Positions 49,793 to 59,321 of a DNA stretch of 64,000 bases are shown here, piece after piece. Source of the stretch: Blastomonas fulva (GTDB lineage Bacteria > Pseudomonadota > Alphaproteobacteria > Sphingomonadales > Sphingomonadaceae); NCBI RefSeq assembly GCF_003431825.1, contig NZ_CP020083.1:3262501-3326500 (forward strand), in the 5' to 3' direction. Made by a program: the position numbers and the translations under genes. The notes under the pieces were generated by a model. The model searched no databases and was not told where the DNA came from. It was given only the letters and a program-made list of their open reading frames with translations. How positions within the stretch are numbered: position 1 is the stretch's first letter; every line of letters starts with the position of its first letter.

Positions 49793-50971
49793 ATGCACCG
49801 ACTGACCCTGAGCGCCGCGCTGCCGCTCGCCCTGATTGCGTGCAACAGCGGCGGAGAAGCCGTGGCCAGCGGCGAGGCCGCCACCGAAGTCGCTGCGATT
49901 TCCCCGGTCGATCGCCTGCCTTTCGAAACCGCTGAAGTCGCCGCGTTCGACGAACCCTGGGCGATGACCTTCCTCCCCGATGGCCGCGCGCTGGTCACCG
50001 AGAAGAAGGGCGTTCTAAAGCTGGTCAGCTTTGGTGCGGACGGAAAGCCTGCAATGGTCGATGTCTCGGGCACCCCCAAGGTGGCTTATGGCGGCCAGGG
50101 CGGTCTGGGCGATGTCGTGCTGTCGCCCGACTTCACCAATGACGGCTTTGTCTATCTCAGCTTTGCCGAGGCCGGCGAAGGCGATACCAGCGGCGCTGCT
50201 GTCGCCCGCGCCAAGATGGTGACTGCGGCGGATGGCAGTGCAAGCCTGAAGGACATGCAGGTCATCTGGCGGCAGGAACCCAAGGTCAGCGGCAAGGGCC
50301 ATTACGGCCACCGCATCGCCTTCGGCCCCGATGGCATGATGTATATCTCCTCGGGCGAGCGGCAGAAGTTCGATCCCGCTCAGGATCTCGAGCAGAATCT
50401 CGGCAAGATCGTGCGGCTGACCCCGACCGGCGGCATCCCCTCGGATAATCCGATGTACGATCAGGGCCGGATCAAGGCGCAGATCTGGTCTTATGGGCAC
50501 CGCAACCCGCTGGGGCTTGCATTCGACAGCGCGGGCAATCTTTGGAATTCCGAAATGGGCCCCAAGGGTGGCGACGAACTCAACCTCGTCAGGCGCAGCG
50601 CCAATTACGGCTATCCCAAGGTTTCGAACGGCGATCATTACGACGGCCGCGACATCCCCGACCATGCGCCCGAAGACGGCTTCGTGCCACCCAAGGTGTT
50701 CTGGACCCCGGTCATCTCGCCCAGCAGCCTGATGATCTACACCGGTGACCTGTTCCCGGCATGGAAGAACAGCGCGTTTATCGGCGCGCTGAGCGGCCAG
50801 GCGCTGGTGCGCGTCAAGCTTGACGGCGAGAACGCCGAAAAGGCCGACAACTGGGCGATGGAAGGCCGCATCCGCGAAGTCGAACAGGGCCCGGACGGTG
50901 CGATCTGGGTGCTGGAAGACGGTGCGCGCGGATCCAAGGGTCGCCTGCTCAAGCTGACTCCGGCGAAGTAA
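49793..50971 (+). CDS. PQQ-dependent aldose/sorbosone dehydrogenase-like lipoprotein
   Basis: 392 residues. A lipoprotein signal with Cys in LIAC (residue 18) is followed by a six-bladed propeller of the soluble sugar dehydrogenase family. Landmarks are [51 protein letters not shown] (catalytic His), [12 protein letters not shown] and [14 protein letters not shown]. It oxidises sugar aldehydes at the cell envelope; PQQ use is family knowledge. GGAG lies 8 bases before the ATG at 49793; an earlier ATG at 49772 precedes that site. Divergent from rnhB. Confidence 0.87.
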   Translation: MHRLTLSAALPLALIACNSGGEAVASGEAATEVAAISPVDRLPFETAEVAAFDEPWAMTFLPDGRALVTEKKGVLKLVSFGADGKPAMVDVSGTPKVAYGGQGGLGDVVLSPDFTNDGFVYLSFAEAGEGDTSGAAVARAKMVTAADGSASLKDMQVIWRQEPKVSGKGHYGHRIAFGPDGMMYISSGERQKFDPAQDLEQNLGKIVRLTPTGGIPSDNPMYDQGRIKAQIWSYGHRNPLGLAFDSAGNLWNSEMGPKGGDELNLVRRSANYGYPKVSNGDHYDGRDIPDHAPEDGFVPPKVFWTPVISPSSLMIYTGDLFPAWKNSAFIGALSGQALVRVKLDGENAEKADNWAMEGRIREVEQGPDGAIWVLEDGARGSKGRLLKLTPAK

Positions 50972-51080
50972 AGCTCAGGATAAAGCGAAGGCTGTGTGTC
51001 TGCGCTGCTGGCGCAAAGCCATTTCATTTCGCAACCTATCGCGCTATTCCACCGCGAAACACACAATCGGGAGACGATGA

Positions 51081-52529
51081 ATGGCGACCATGACCGACGC
51101 TGCGCTCAAGGCTGATCAGCTGACAGAAGTTCTCGACCGGCAGAAGGCGGCGTTCCTTGCCGAGCTGCCCGTTCCCATGGCTGTCCGCAAGGACCGCATC
51201 AAGCGGCTGATGAAGCTGGTTCACGACAACGCCGATGCACTGGTCGCGGCGATGAGCGAGGATTTCGGCCACCGCAGCGCCGAGCAGTCGAAGATGACCG
51301 ACATCGTCAGCGTGCTCAACTGCGCGCGGCACACGCTCAAGCACATGGACAGCTGGGCCAAGCCGGAAAAGCGTTCCGTGCAGTTTCTCTTGGGGCTGCT
51401 GGGCGCACGCGCACGGGTGGAATATCAGCCGCTGGGCGTTGTGGGCATCATCGCGCCGTGGAATTTCCCGATCCAGCTTTGCCTGACCCCCGCCATCGGC
51501 GCGCTTGCTGCGGGCAACCGGGTGATGATCAAGAACAGCGAATACACCGAAAAGACCTCGAACCTGCTCGCCGAACTCGGCCCGCAGTTCTTCGATGCGA
51601 GCGAAGTCGCCTTCTTCACCGGCGGACCGGACGTGGGCCAGGCGTTTTCCGAGCTGCCGTTCAACCATCTGCTGTTCACCGGCGCGACCAGCGTCGGCCA
51701 CCACATCATGCGCGCTGCCGCCAAGAACCTGGTGCCGATCACGCTCGAGCTGGGCGGCAAGTCGCCTGCGATCATCGGTCGCGGGGCAGACAAGGCCAAG
51801 GCGGCGCAGCGGGTCACCATGGGCAAGATGCTCAATGCCGGCCAGATCTGCATCGCACCCGATTACCTCTATGTCCCGCGCGAGGACGAGAGCGAGATCA
51901 TCGAGAACATCAAGCAGTCCGCGGGCGCCTTGTACCCGACCCTGCTGACCAACGACGACTACACCGCTGTGGTCAACGAACGCCATCACCAGCGGCTGAC
52001 CGGTTATCTCGATGACGCGCGCGAAAAGGGCGCGGAGGTGATCGAGGTCAATCCGGGGAACGAGGATTTCAAATCGGCCAACAGCCGCAAGATGCCGCTG
52101 CATATTCTGCGCAACGTCACCGATGACATGAAGGTGATGCAGGACGAGATCTTCGGCCCGATCCTTCCGGTCAAGACCTACACCACGGTCGATGAGGCGA
52201 TCGACTACGTCAACGGCCGTGACCGCCCGCTAGCGCTGTATTATTTCGGTGAGGACGGCGATGAGGCCAGGAAGGTCACCGATCGCACCGTTTCGGGCGG
52301 GGTCACGCTCAACGACACGATCTTCCACGTCGCGATGGAAGATTTGCCGTTCGGCGGCGTTGGCCCCTCGGGGATGGGCGCGTATCACGGGCTCGATGGC
52401 TTCCGAACCTTCAGCCATGCCAAGTCGATCTACAGCCAGCCGCGGATCGATGTGGCCAAGCTGGGCGGCTTCCTGCCACCCTATGGCGATGCGACGAAGA
52501 AGGCGATCGCGCGCGATCTGAAGCTCTGA
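51081..52529 (+). CDS. Coniferyl aldehyde dehydrogenase
   Basis: 482 residues of the ALDH superfamily. GVVGIIAPWNFPIQL, catalytic Glu in ITLELGGKSP, catalytic Cys in NAGQICIAPDYL (Ile precedes the Cys), EIFGPILPV and FGGVGPSGMGAYHGLDGFRTFSHAKS match the coniferyl-aldehyde-dehydrogenase-type group (CalB). It oxidises coniferyl or other aromatic aldehydes to acids with NAD(P). A GGGAG site precedes the start by 7 bases. No other lignin-catabolic genes are adjacent, so the natural substrate may be broader. Confidence 0.88.
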   Translation: MATMTDAALKADQLTEVLDRQKAAFLAELPVPMAVRKDRIKRLMKLVHDNADALVAAMSEDFGHRSAEQSKMTDIVSVLNCARHTLKHMDSWAKPEKRSVQFLLGLLGARARVEYQPLGVVGIIAPWNFPIQLCLTPAIGALAAGNRVMIKNSEYTEKTSNLLAELGPQFFDASEVAFFTGGPDVGQAFSELPFNHLLFTGATSVGHHIMRAAAKNLVPITLELGGKSPAIIGRGADKAKAAQRVTMGKMLNAGQICIAPDYLYVPREDESEIIENIKQSAGALYPTLLTNDDYTAVVNERHHQRLTGYLDDAREKGAEVIEVNPGNEDFKSANSRKMPLHILRNVTDDMKVMQDEIFGPILPVKTYTTVDEAIDYVNGRDRPLALYYFGEDGDEARKVTDRTVSGGVTLNDTIFHVAMEDLPFGGVGPSGMGAYHGLDGFRTFSHAKSIYSQPRIDVAKLGGFLPPYGDATKKAIARDLKL

Positions 52530-52561
52530 ACGAGGCCAGGATCAGCGGTGGCTTTTGCGGG

Positions 52562-52589
52562 TTGCAGGAATTTCCCGACCCGTTATAGG
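52562..52589 (+). promoter_or_regulatory. Promoter of tRNA-Leu
   Basis: TTGCAG at 52562-52567 and TATAGG at 52584-52589 with 16 bases between them, 13 bases before the tRNA. A reasonable housekeeping promoter, weaker match than that of tRNA-Glu. Confidence 0.5.
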
Positions 52590-52602
52590 CTGCCGCTTCT
52601 TG

Positions 52603-52686
52603 GCGGGCGTGGTGGAATGGTAGACGCGCCGGACTCAAAATCCGGTTCCGCAAGGAGTGTGGGTTCGAGTCCCACCGCCCGCACCA
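52603..52686 (+). tRNA. tRNA-Leu (anticodon CAA)
   Basis: 84 bases including the encoded CCA. Acceptor GCGGGCG pairs with CGCCCGC. Anticodon loop CTCAAAA gives CAA, read as UUG-decoding leucine. A long variable arm (TTCCGCAAGGAGTG) is class II, as needed for Leu. The T arm is GGTTCGAGTCC. Confidence 0.94.
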
Positions 52687-52802
52687 AGAGCCCCTGCCCG
52701 ACCGATCCAGACCACGACCCGGGCGCTTCCAGGCAAAAGGCTTGCATGGGGCAAAATCCGGCTTAGTGCCGGGCGCAGTGTTCGCTCTTGCTGGATCGCA
52801 TC

Positions 52803-54029
52803 ATGTCCCATTCCGTCTCGCCGCTCGCGCTTCCCTTTCCCCAACTTCCGGCAATCGCCGGCGTCACCCCGCATGTGGCGCGCGCGCGGTACAAGGACTG
52901 GGACCGCTGCGACCTGAGCCTTGTCGAGCTCGCCCCCGGAACGACAGTCGCCGGCGTCACCACCACCAGCAAGTGCCCCTCTCCCGAAGTCGAATGGTGC
53001 CGCAGTGCGTTGCCCCAGGGCAGCGCCCGCGCGCTGGTGGTGAGCGCAGGCAACGCCAACGCCTTTACCGGGGGCAAGGGCCGCGATGCGGTGCAGATGG
53101 TCGTCGACACGGTGTCGGCACAGCTCGGCTGCGCGGCGCAGGAGGTGTTCGTCTCGGCCACGGGGGTGATCGGCGTTCCGCTGCCACAGGACAAGGCGCG
53201 CGCGGGTCTCGACGCGGCGTTCGCCGCAGCCCCGTGCAGCTGGCGCGATCTGACCGACGCCATCGGCACCACCGATACCTTCGCCAAGGCCGCAACCACC
53301 AGCGCAATGATCGGCGACCGGCGGGTCGAACTGGTCGGTGTGATCAAGGGTTCGGGAATGATCGCGCCCGACATGGCAACGATGCTGGGCTACATCTTCA
53401 CCGACGCCGCCATCGCGCCCGCGCTGCTCCAGCAGATGCTGGGCGCGGCCAACCGCAATACCTTCAACTGCATCACCGTGGACAGCGACACCTCGACCAG
53501 CGATACCGTGCTCGCCTTTGCCACCGGCCAGGCGGATCATCCCCGGCTCGAGACGATGGACAGTGTGGGCGCGGATGCGTTCGCCGCCGCGCTGGCCGAT
53601 CTGTGCCGGCAGCTGGCGCATCTGGTGGTGCGCGATGGCGAAGGGGCGAGCAAGTTCATCGAGGTGCGGGTGACCGGCGCAGTGTCCGACGAGAGCGCGC
53701 ACCGCATTGCGCTCTCGATCGCCAACTCGCCCCTGGTCAAAACCGCGATCGCGGGCGAGGACGCCAATTGGGGCCGCGTCGTCATGGCGGTGGGCAAGGC
53801 CGGCGAACCTGCTGAGCGCGACCTGCTCTCGATCCGCTTCGGCGGGGTCGAGGTTGCAGCCCAGGGGGTCGTCGTCGAAGGCTATGACGAAGCCCCGGTT
53901 GCGGCGCACCTCAAGGGGCAAGAGATTCTGGTCGAGGCCGGTATCGGGCTGGGACAGGGCCGCGCAACGGTGTGGACCTGCGACCTCACCCACGGCTATA
54001 TCTCGATCAACGCCGACTACCGGAGCTAA
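52803..54029 (+). CDS. argJ: Glutamate N-acetyltransferase/amino-acid acetyltransferase ArgJ
   Basis: 408 residues. ArgJ features: GVTTTSKCPSPEVEWC near the N-terminus, SAGNANAFTGGKG, ATGVIGVPLP, and KGSGMIAPDMATMLGYIF with the self-cleavage site before Thr in the ATML block. The enzyme transfers acetyl from N-acetylornithine to glutamate in arginine synthesis. The autoprocessing Thr is conserved, so two chains are expected. The start at 52803 is preferred; an in-frame ATG at 52788 adds five residues. Followed by a GST gene after 5 bases. Confidence 0.93.
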   Translation: MSHSVSPLALPFPQLPAIAGVTPHVARARYKDWDRCDLSLVELAPGTTVAGVTTTSKCPSPEVEWCRSALPQGSARALVVSAGNANAFTGGKGRDAVQMVVDTVSAQLGCAAQEVFVSATGVIGVPLPQDKARAGLDAAFAAAPCSWRDLTDAIGTTDTFAKAATTSAMIGDRRVELVGVIKGSGMIAPDMATMLGYIFTDAAIAPALLQQMLGAANRNTFNCITVDSDTSTSDTVLAFATGQADHPRLETMDSVGADAFAAALADLCRQLAHLVVRDGEGASKFIEVRVTGAVSDESAHRIALSIANSPLVKTAIAGEDANWGRVVMAVGKAGEPAERDLLSIRFGGVEVAAQGVVVEGYDEAPVAAHLKGQEILVEAGIGLGQGRATVWTCDLTHGYISINADYRS

Positions 54030-54034
54030 GCTGA

Positions 54035-54643
54035 ATGCTCACCATCTGGGGCCGCCTGAACTCGCATAACGTCAAGAAGGTCGTGTGGCTCACAGAGGAG
54101 ATCGGGCTGGACTATGTGCGCCATGATGTCGGCGGCAAGTTCGGGATGGATGCGGCGTATGTTGCGCTCAATCCGAATGCGCTGATCCCGACGATCGAGG
54201 ATGACGGGCTGGTGCTGTGGGAATCGAACGCGATCCTGCGCTATCTTGCAGCGCGCTACGCCCCGCATCTGTGGCCCGATGATCTGGAGCAGCGCGCCGC
54301 GGCGGACAAGTGGATGGACTGGCAGTTCGCCTTTGCCGATGCGCAGCGCGATGTGTTCCTGATGCTGGTGCGCAAGCCCGTCGAAGAACACGACGCCGCC
54401 GTCATTGCCAGGGGAGCGGAGACCACCGCAAGGATGATGGCGATGCTCGAGGATGTGCTGGCGAAGCAAGCCTGGCTGACCGGCGAGAACTTCGGCATCG
54501 CCGATATCCCGATGGGTACCTATGCGCATACTTGGTTCACGCTGGCGATGCCGCGACCGGATATGCCGCGCGTCAAGGCGTGGTATGACCGGCTCAAGAC
54601 GCGCCCCGGCTTTGCCGCCAATGTCATGATCGCGCTGACCTGA
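54035..54643 (+). CDS. Glutathione S-transferase family protein
   Basis: 202 residues. A thioredoxin-fold N-terminal domain has IWGRLNSHNVKKVVWLTEE (Ser as the likely catalytic residue), NPNALIPTIEDDG and the glutathione-binding WESNAILRYLAARY. The C-terminal helical domain has KQAWLTGENFGIADIPMGTY. Conjugates or reduces small electrophiles with glutathione in the cytoplasm. Stop and next start overlap by one base. Confidence 0.87.
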   Translation: MLTIWGRLNSHNVKKVVWLTEEIGLDYVRHDVGGKFGMDAAYVALNPNALIPTIEDDGLVLWESNAILRYLAARYAPHLWPDDLEQRAAADKWMDWQFAFADAQRDVFLMLVRKPVEEHDAAVIARGAETTARMMAMLEDVLAKQAWLTGENFGIADIPMGTYAHTWFTLAMPRPDMPRVKAWYDRLKTRPGFAANVMIALT

Positions 54644-55434
54644 TGCACACGCTCTACACCCCCGTCTCGGACCTGATCCGCACCGTCGCGCGCGAGGTCG
54701 TGCTGCACCAATATCAGCAGCTGTCTTCGGCCCAGATCAGCGAGAAGACCCCGGGCGACCTGGTGACAATCGCCGACCAGGAAAGCGAAAGGCGGCTGAG
54801 CGCGGGGCTCGCGGCTATCCTTCCGCAGGCCAGCATCGTCGGCGAGGAAGCGGTCGAGGCTGACCCGGTGCTGATCGAACGTGTCAACGACAGCACTGCC
54901 TGGATCATTGACCCTATCGACGGCACACACAATTATGCCCATGGCCATCCGCCGTTCGGCATCATCATCGCGCTGGTCGAGCGCGGCGAGACGGTGGCGG
55001 GCTGGCTCTACGATCCGCTGGCTGACCGCATGTGCCACGCAGTGCGCGGCGGCGGCGCGTTCATCAACGATCTGCCGGTCACCGCCCGCGCGAGCGGCGA
55101 GCAGCTACCCGTCGCGGCGATCTCGACCCTGTTCATCGAGGAGCCGCGTCGTAGCGCCATCAACCGGGCGTCCGAAGGCAGGTTCCGCCTCGTCGATATC
55201 CCGCGCTGCGCCGCCGAGCAGTATCCCCGTCTGGTGCTGGGCGAAAACGATGTCACGCTGTTCGAGCGCACGCTGCCATGGGACCATGCCGCAGGCGTGC
55301 TGTTCGTCGAGGAAGCGGGCGGCAAGGCGGCGCGGCTAGACGGTTCGCGCTATCTGCCGGGCGACCGCCGCACCGGAATGATCGCCGCCGCCTCAACCCG
55401 GCTGTGGGACGAAGCGGCAGCGATACTCACTTAG
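54643..55434 (+). CDS. Inositol monophosphatase family phosphatase
   Basis: 263 residues. Metal-dependent motifs: [16 protein letters not shown] (metal Glu), [17 protein letters not shown] (the DPIDGT signature) and [16 protein letters not shown] (metal Asp). It may act on inositol phosphate or on adenosine bisphosphate (CysQ-like); sequence alone does not decide. Its start overlaps the GST stop (TGATG). The last four bases overlap trxA tail-to-tail. Confidence 0.87.
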   Translation: MHTLYTPVSDLIRTVAREVVLHQYQQLSSAQISEKTPGDLVTIADQESERRLSAGLAAILPQASIVGEEAVEADPVLIERVNDSTAWIIDPIDGTHNYAHGHPPFGIIIALVERGETVAGWLYDPLADRMCHAVRGGGAFINDLPVTARASGEQLPVAAISTLFIEEPRRSAINRASEGRFRLVDIPRCAAEQYPRLVLGENDVTLFERTLPWDHAAGVLFVEEAGGKAARLDGSRYLPGDRRTGMIAAASTRLWDEAAAILT

Positions 55435-55757
55435 GCCGGAAGTGCGCCTTCGAGCCAGCTCTTGAGCGCGTTCTTGGGCGCGGCGCCGACCTTGGTTTCG
55501 ACGATCTGCCCCTTGTCGAACAGGATCATGGTCGGAATGCCGCGCACACCATACTTGGCGGGGGCATCGGGATTGTCGTCGATGTTGATCTTGGCGATCG
55601 TGACCTTGCCGGCCAGCTCCTCGCTGATCTCTTCGAGAGCCGGGCCGATCATCTTGCACGGGCCGCACCACTCCGCCCAGAAATCGACGAGCACCGGCTT
55701 GTCGGACTTGAGGACATCGGCATCGAAGCTTGCATCGCTGATTGCAGTGGTGGCCAT
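55431..55757 (-). CDS. trxA: Thioredoxin
   Basis: 108 residues with the active site [10 protein letters not shown], a cis-Pro in RGIPTMILF and the usual thioredoxin fold. It reduces disulfides in the cytoplasm. AGGAG lies 8 bases before the ATG. It follows addA after a 93-base gap on the same strand and may be partly co-transcribed. Confidence 0.95.
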   Translation of the reverse strand: MATTAISDASFDADVLKSDKPVLVDFWAEWCGPCKMIGPALEEISEELAGKVTIAKINIDDNPDAPAKYGVRGIPTMILFDKGQIVETKVGAAPKNALKSWLEGALPA

Positions 55758-55850
55758 GGGGATAACTCCTTGTTGGTGACTTGGTGTGGAATGTAAGCGC
55801 GGCAGTCGGGCCGCTCAAGGCGTGCGCCCCAACTATTCCTGTGCCGTGGC

Positions 55851-58800
55851 TTAGTCCAGCTTCGTCGCGGCGAGCAAAGCATCGGGCAGCACGAAAAGCT
55901 GCGGCGTCGCGGTATACAGCAACCCGGCCTCGACAACCCGCCCCGGAAAGATCAGCCGCAGCGCCGCGACATAGGCCGCCATCTGGCGGACATGCGCGAT
56001 CGGCAGCTGCTCCAGACTGCGCGGCGGGCGACGGCTGGTCTTGAAATCCACCACCAGCACCCGGTCGGGCTCGATCAACAACCGGTCGACCGTTCCGGTA
56101 ACGACGTTCAGCCCCACCACCGCTGCGATCGGCGCCTCGGCGAGAGCGCCTGGACCAAAGATGTCGGCCCAGTCGCGATGATCGATCACCGCGCTCACGG
56201 AATCGATGATCGCATCGGCCTCGGCACTGTCGGCCATGCCGTGCTGGCTCGCCAGCCAGCGCCGCGCGGCCTCGCGCCGCTCTTCGGGTGCCACCGCGGG
56301 TAGCCGCTCGAACAGGCTGTGCATGATCAGCCCGCGCTGGGCCGCCTTGGCGAGGTCAGCGCCCAAGATCGGGGGGCTGGCGGTGTCGTCCTTGCCAAGC
56401 GAAGACGGCGCCAGCGGGGTCGGCGGGCGCTGCTCGGGCGCGGCGGGGGTCAGCGCCCAATCCGGCAGCGCGGGTGATTCAGCAGACCGGACCTCGGCGC
56501 GCGCCTGTGCTTGGTCCGATGGCAGCGCACCGCTGCCGAAGCGGCGGAAGGCGCCATCGCCCTCGTCGCACCAGTCGCAGCCCAGCCCCATGAAGCTGCG
56601 TTCGATTGCGGCATACCAGCTTTGTTCGGGCGGTTCCTTGGCGCGCCGGCCCAGCGTTCCGCCGACATACAATTGCTCGGCCGCGCGAGTCATCGCGACG
56701 TAGAGCAGCCGCCAATGCTCCTGCATATCGGCCTCGCGCGCGGCATCGTGCGCCTCGGCAAGCGGCCCTACCCGCTCGGCCTTGGGCAGGCTGTAGACCG
56801 GCAGATCGATCGTGGCGTCGGCGCCCGTGATCTCCACCGGCCAGTCGAAGCTGCTGTCCACCTTTCGCGCCGGGTCGACACAGGCATCGGCAAGTATGAC
56901 GATCGGCGCCTGCAGGCCCTTGGAGCCGTGCACGGTCATCACCCGAACCATGTCCGACTGCCCGGCCAGTTCGCGCTTGATCTCCTCGTCGCCGGCATCG
57001 AACCAGTGCAGGAACGCCTGCAGCCCGCCATCATGGCTGGAGGCGAACTTCTGCGCGAGGGACAGCAGCTCGGCAATCGGGTCCAGCGCCTCGCCGCCCA
57101 GTCGCGCGACCAGACGGGCACGACCCTGAATGGGACCGGTAAGCACCTGCTCGAGGAAATCATAGGCGGTGCCGTATTCGGCCATGCCGAGCAGCGCGTA
57201 GAGCGTCTCCAGCCGCGCCTGTAGGCCTGCGTCATCGCGCGCCTGATCGCGCAGATGCGGCCACAAAGCGCGCTTGTCCGGGCGATGGCCATAGCGAAGC
57301 AATTCTTCCTGCGTCCATCCGCACAAGGGTGATACCAGCAGCGCGGCACAGGTCAGGTCATCGAGCGGCTGCAACGCAAAGCGGATGGTCGCGACCAGAT
57401 CCTGAACCGCCAGAGGCTGGCCCAGCCGCAGCCGATCGATCCCGGCAACGGGGACGCCCGCCGCATAAAGCCGCGCCACAATCAGCGACGCCAGCTCGCC
57501 GCGCCGCCGCAGCAACACCATGATATCGCCTGCACCGGCCCAGCCCGAACTGCCATCCGAGCGCCGCGCCAACCATAGCCGCTGCGGCGATGCGGGGTTC
57601 AGCCAGCCTGCGATACGGTCTGCCAGCTGATGTGCGAACCGCAGGTCCGCGCCCGACAGCCATTCCTCCGCGGCTTCGCCTTCGGCTCCGGCCTCGCTCT
57701 CGCCGTCCTCGGTCTCGACACTGTCGCCCACCGGGCGCCACAGCTCGACCACACCCGGCCCGGCACGGCCTTCGTGCAGCGGCAGCGTGTCGTCGGTAAT
57801 CCCCAGGGCTGCAGGCCCCAGTTCGCCCAGCACCGCGTCGACCATGTCGAGCACCGGCTGGGTCGAACGGAAGCTGCGATCGAGGCTCAGCGCCAGGAAG
57901 GGCTGGCCTGCATCCTGCGCAAACGCACCGATGCGGTGCCGCGCGGCGGCATAATATTGCGGGCTGGTGCCCTGAAACCCGAAGATCGCCTGCTTGAAAT
58001 CCCCCACCGTGAACAGCGTGCGGAAACGGTCCGCCTTGCTGCCCTGCCCAGCGAAATAGTCCGCGATCAGCCCGCCGACGATCGCCCACTGGCTGGGGTT
58101 GGTGTCCTGCGCCTCATCGACCAGCACATGGTCGAAGCGCTGATCGAGCTTGAACGCAATCCACTGCGCCATCGTGGAACCCGACAGGAGCTCTGCCGCG
58201 GCCCGGATCAGGTCGTCGAAATCGAGCAGCCCCGCCTGGCGCTTGGCTTCGGCAAAGCTCCACGCAAAGCTGCGGCCAACCTCGAGCGCGCGGGCATAAT
58301 CGCGCGAAAAGCCGATCAGCGCGACATGCTCGCGCAACGAGAGCAGATCCGAGTACAGGCTCTCGGCCTTATAGGGGTAATCGGGGTCGACCTTTTTGGG
58401 CGAGGTCGTGAATGATCGCATGTTGCCGTTGGCGATCGCGACCACCGACCAGATCAGGTCAAGATGCTCGAGACGCTCGTCGTCGCCCATGTCCAGCCAG
58501 CTCTGGATGGCATCGGCGAACTTCTGCCCTGTCGCGGTGCCCCAGCGGACATGGCTCTCCTGCAGCGCTTCGAGGTTGCCGATATCGAACAGGCCATCGC
58601 TGCACAGCCGCGAAAGATCGCCGCCATCCTCATCGCGCTTCATCCCGAGGGCCGCGTTGACATAGGGCCGGATGTCGCCCTTGAGCATGTCCATGGAATC
58701 TGGCTTGGCCGCACAGCGCATCAGAAATTTTTCGGTCGCCTCTGCCCCAAGCTTCAGGCTCAGCGCTTCCAGATTGTCCGACAGCCGCGCATCGCCATTG

Positions 58801-59321
58801 CGTGCGGCCTCGACCAGCATCGCGCCCAGCGTGTCACGCGCCAGCTGCACCCGGTCGCGGTCCTCGATCGGGCGGAAGCCCGGCGCCAGCCCGGCCTCTT
58901 CGGGGAAGCTCGCCAGCAGCGACTGGCAGAAGCTGTGGATCGTCTGGATACGAAGGCCGCCCTGCGGCGCATCGAGCACGCGCGCGAACAGGCGGCGCGC
59001 GCGGATCAGCGTGTCGGGATCGACCGCCGCGCCGATGCAGCGCAGGTCCGCGCCCAATGCAGTATCGCTCATTCGCACCCAGGCGGCGAGCTGCGCATTG
59101 ATGCGGTTTGCCATCTCGCTTGCGCCGGCCTTGGTGAACGTAAGGCACAGGATCGCATCGGGATTGACCCCGGGTTCCAGCAGCAGCCGGAACACCCGAG
59201 CGGTGAGCACCTGCGTCTTGCCGGTCCCGGCAGACGCGCTGAGCCAGACCTGATCGCAGGGCGACACTGCCAGCGCCTGGTCACCGTGCAGCGGGTGAAG
59301 ACTTGCAGCAGCGCCGCTCAT
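55851..59321 (-). CDS. addA: Double-strand break repair helicase-nuclease AddA
   Basis: 1156 residues, UvrD-type helicase plus RecB-type nuclease. Walker A ASAGTGKT, LTFTKAGASEMANRI, DEAQDTNPSQW (Walker B), FTVGDFKQAIFGFQG and VMTVHGSKGLQAP are the helicase motifs. The C-terminal nuclease has VVTGTVDRLL and LVVDFKTSRRP. With AddB it resects broken DNA ends for RecA. The start at 59321 overlaps the addB stop by four bases (ATGA); an upstream ATG is discarded. Confidence 0.94.
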   Translation of the reverse strand: MSGAAASLHPLHGDQALAVSPCDQVWLSASAGTGKTQVLTARVFRLLLEPGVNPDAILCLTFTKAGASEMANRINAQLAAWVRMSDTALGADLRCIGAAVDPDTLIRARRLFARVLDAPQGGLRIQTIHSFCQSLLASFPEEAGLAPGFRPIEDRDRVQLARDTLGAMLVEAARNGDARLSDNLEALSLKLGAEATEKFLMRCAAKPDSMDMLKGDIRPYVNAALGMKRDEDGGDLSRLCSDGLFDIGNLEALQESHVRWGTATGQKFADAIQSWLDMGDDERLEHLDLIWSVVAIANGNMRSFTTSPKKVDPDYPYKAESLYSDLLSLREHVALIGFSRDYARALEVGRSFAWSFAEAKRQAGLLDFDDLIRAAAELLSGSTMAQWIAFKLDQRFDHVLVDEAQDTNPSQWAIVGGLIADYFAGQGSKADRFRTLFTVGDFKQAIFGFQGTSPQYYAAARHRIGAFAQDAGQPFLALSLDRSFRSTQPVLDMVDAVLGELGPAALGITDDTLPLHEGRAGPGVVELWRPVGDSVETEDGESEAGAEGEAAEEWLSGADLRFAHQLADRIAGWLNPASPQRLWLARRSDGSSGWAGAGDIMVLLRRRGELASLIVARLYAAGVPVAGIDRLRLGQPLAVQDLVATIRFALQPLDDLTCAALLVSPLCGWTQEELLRYGHRPDKRALWPHLRDQARDDAGLQARLETLYALLGMAEYGTAYDFLEQVLTGPIQGRARLVARLGGEALDPIAELLSLAQKFASSHDGGLQAFLHWFDAGDEEIKRELAGQSDMVRVMTVHGSKGLQAPIVILADACVDPARKVDSSFDWPVEITGADATIDLPVYSLPKAERVGPLAEAHDAAREADMQEHWRLLYVAMTRAAEQLYVGGTLGRRAKEPPEQSWYAAIERSFMGLGCDWCDEGDGAFRRFGSGALPSDQAQARAEVRSAESPALPDWALTPAAPEQRPPTPLAPSSLGKDDTASPPILGADLAKAAQRGLIMHSLFERLPAVAPEERREAARRWLASQHGMADSAEADAIIDSVSAVIDHRDWADIFGPGALAEAPIAAVVGLNVVTGTVDRLLIEPDRVLVVDFKTSRRPPRSLEQLPIAHVRQMAAYVAALRLIFPGRVVEAGLLYTATPQLFVLPDALLAATKLD